DNA of 64,000 nucleotides from Palsa-343 sp036269135. Its GTDB lineage: Bacteria; Acidobacteriota; Terriglobia; Terriglobales; Acidobacteriaceae. The DNA lies in NCBI GenBank assembly GCA_036269135.1, contig DATASQ010000032.1:40782-104781 (forward strand), given 5' to 3'. The translations under genes were made by a program, and so were the position numbers. The notes under the pieces were generated by a model. The model made no database searches, was not told the DNA's origin, and worked only from the letters and a program-made list of their open reading frames with translations. Below are positions 63,173 through 64,000 of this stretch, piece after piece (position 1 is the stretch's first letter; every line of letters starts with the position of its first letter).

Positions 63173-64000
<828 letters not shown>

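Overview
The window is high-GC chromosomal DNA that looks like a Gram-negative member of the Acidobacteriota (Acidobacteriaceae-like). This is an inference from gene content and style: a TolC-type channel, a GT9 heptosyltransferase and Lnt (outer membrane), bactofilin, GH127/GH3 glycosidases, DUF2339, many secreted S9/S10 peptidases, a fused KorA, and intergenic regions full of short palindromes. No rRNA or tRNA gene was recognised, so placement rests on proteins only. No CRISPR array, integrase or transposase was seen.

Layout. 0-8.7 kb: an M20-like peptidase fragment, truA, a TolC-family channel, and carA/carB with a ribbon-helix-helix/RelE toxin-antitoxin pair lying between the two carbamoyl-phosphate synthase genes. 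8.7-25.5 kb: a polyphosphate-glucokinase-like ROK kinase, an anti-sigma-K-like protein, tlyA, korAB, a TlpA-like thioredoxin, a zinc-ribbon protein, an EmrB-type exporter, a DPP-IV-like peptidase, a metallo-beta-lactamase hydrolase, a threonine dehydratase and uppP. 25.5-37.6 kb: vapBC, ftsK, a DUF2339 membrane protein, a receiver-HPt protein translationally coupled to a LuxR-type regulator, a CysJ-like reductase without its FMN domain, an S10 carboxypeptidase and a WcaJ-type sugar-phosphate transferase.

38-47 kb is a sugar-activation and transfer locus. On the plus strand are a fusion of an RpiB isomerase with an RfaE2-type nucleotidyltransferase, an RfaE1-type kinase, a bicupin, an FSA/TalC-type aldolase and a small HAD phosphatase, the last three tightly coupled. 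On the minus strand, converging on it, are a stand-alone RfaE2, a GT9 heptosyltransferase and UDP-glucose dehydrogenase. The order isomerase, kinase, phosphatase, nucleotidyltransferase, GT9 mirrors ADP-heptose synthesis, but with RpiB in the place of GmhA and an added aldolase and bicupin; I infer a non-canonical nucleotide-sugar pathway.

47-53.7 kb: a 42-aa membrane peptide, lnt, prfB with the classical +1 programmed frameshift, a 630-base repeat zone holding a possible MITE-like element with 19-bp inverted ends, a small membrane protein, and a visibly AT-richer three-gene block: a 76-codon frame, an AAA ATPase of the OLD/AAA15 kind, and a DUF4276 protein with TOPRIM-like acidic residues. 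That block reads as a PARIS/OLD-like defence module. 53.7-64 kb: GH127 arabinofuranosidase, bactofilin, GH3 beta-glucosidase, a prolyl oligopeptidase, an outer-membrane barrel, a secreted phosphoesterase lipoprotein, and an ABC-F ATPase cut by the window edge.
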